This document shows, piece by piece, positions 27,061 to 27,232 of a DNA stretch of 27,232 nt (positions are counted from its first letter, which is position 1; every line of letters begins with the position of its first letter). Origin of the DNA: Priapulus caudatus (lineage: Eukaryota; Priapulida; Priapulimorpha; Priapulimorphida; Priapulidae). Made by a program: the position numbers and the translations under genes. The notes beneath the pieces are model-generated. The model worked only from the letters and a program-made list of their open reading frames with translations, made no database searches and was not told where the DNA came from. The stretch is taken from assembly GCF_000485595.1 (NCBI RefSeq), contig NW_014577560.1, positions 127,415-154,646 on the forward strand, in the 5' to 3' direction.

Positions 27061-27232
27061 GTGGTGCATTTAGCCAGTGACGTCAAAAGTATGCTCACGC
27101 CACCTTGTCGGCGGCAAGATCCCAGACTGCTTGTCGTATGTACATGACTTTGCACGTGTCAAAACGGTGACAATTATAGCAAGCGGATAATGCGCACACA
27201 TCTGGGGCTCAATATGCACTTGTTTGCCATTG
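27061..27232. other. window end, no recognised feature
   Basis: The sequence probably continues toward the LINE 5' region (minus strand). No motif was identified. Confidence 0.4.

Overview
This is a eukaryotic, almost certainly invertebrate metazoan, nuclear fragment (a sponge or cnidarian would fit, but no marker fixes the species). It has GT-AG introns, AT-rich intergenic DNA, a PHD finger, a Boule-like RRM fragment and a dense mix of LINE, LTR, Helitron and DNA-transposon remains. I see no intact single-copy housekeeping gene. A 10-N assembly gap lies at 15926-15935.

Layout. 1-1600: mostly non-coding, with a loop-less palindromic MITE (1124-1425) and an AT-rich tandem repeat. 1606-3719 (+): N-terminal exons of a DUF6589-like gene. 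They are interrupted by a short LTR element (1989-3486) with 5-bp target duplications, a tRNA-Leu primer site, and an antisense open reading frame resembling phenuivirus/tenuivirus-type nucleoproteins. 4070-7162 (-): eight spliced exons of the C-terminal part of a DUF6589-like protein, with a PHD finger nested inside. 7464-8218 (-): three exons of a RecQ-type helicase, including the DEAH box. 8332-8946 (-): LINE ORF1. 9404-9735: a hAT-like terminus beside a Boule-like RRM fragment. 10167-10839 (+): C-terminal part of a P-element/THAP9-like transposase. 11613-12651 (+): Helitron Rep remnant with its HUH motif. 12641-15328 (+): a large transposon-associated protein with a PIN/XPG-like nuclease domain and a cysteine-rich tail, broken by one in-frame stop. 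17256-19058 (-): pogo/Tigger-type DDD transposase with an acidic linker and an extra C-terminal domain, broken by three A-run frameshifts. 19597-27060: nested retroelements, all on the minus strand. These are a CR1/L2-like LINE (RT piece on the left, endonuclease piece on the right), an outer Ty3/gypsy-type element (LTRs 19821-20642 and 25273-26103, tRNA-Pro-type primer site, gag zinc knuckle, protease, then a repeat-rich region in place of RT), and an inner Mag-like gypsy (LTR 24810-25013, gag, start of RT).

The genes do not form an operon-like unit. What links them is mobility: replication-type enzymes (helicase, PIN nuclease, HUH Rep), DDD and P-type transposases, and reverse transcriptases. 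The most unusual object is the nucleoprotein-like ORF inside the small LTR retroelement. Its structure (TSD, PBS, antisense cargo, a right repeat lacking the left part of the LTR) looks like reverse-transcriptase template switching onto a negative-sense viral RNA. All family assignments come from reading motifs by eye; no database search was possible.
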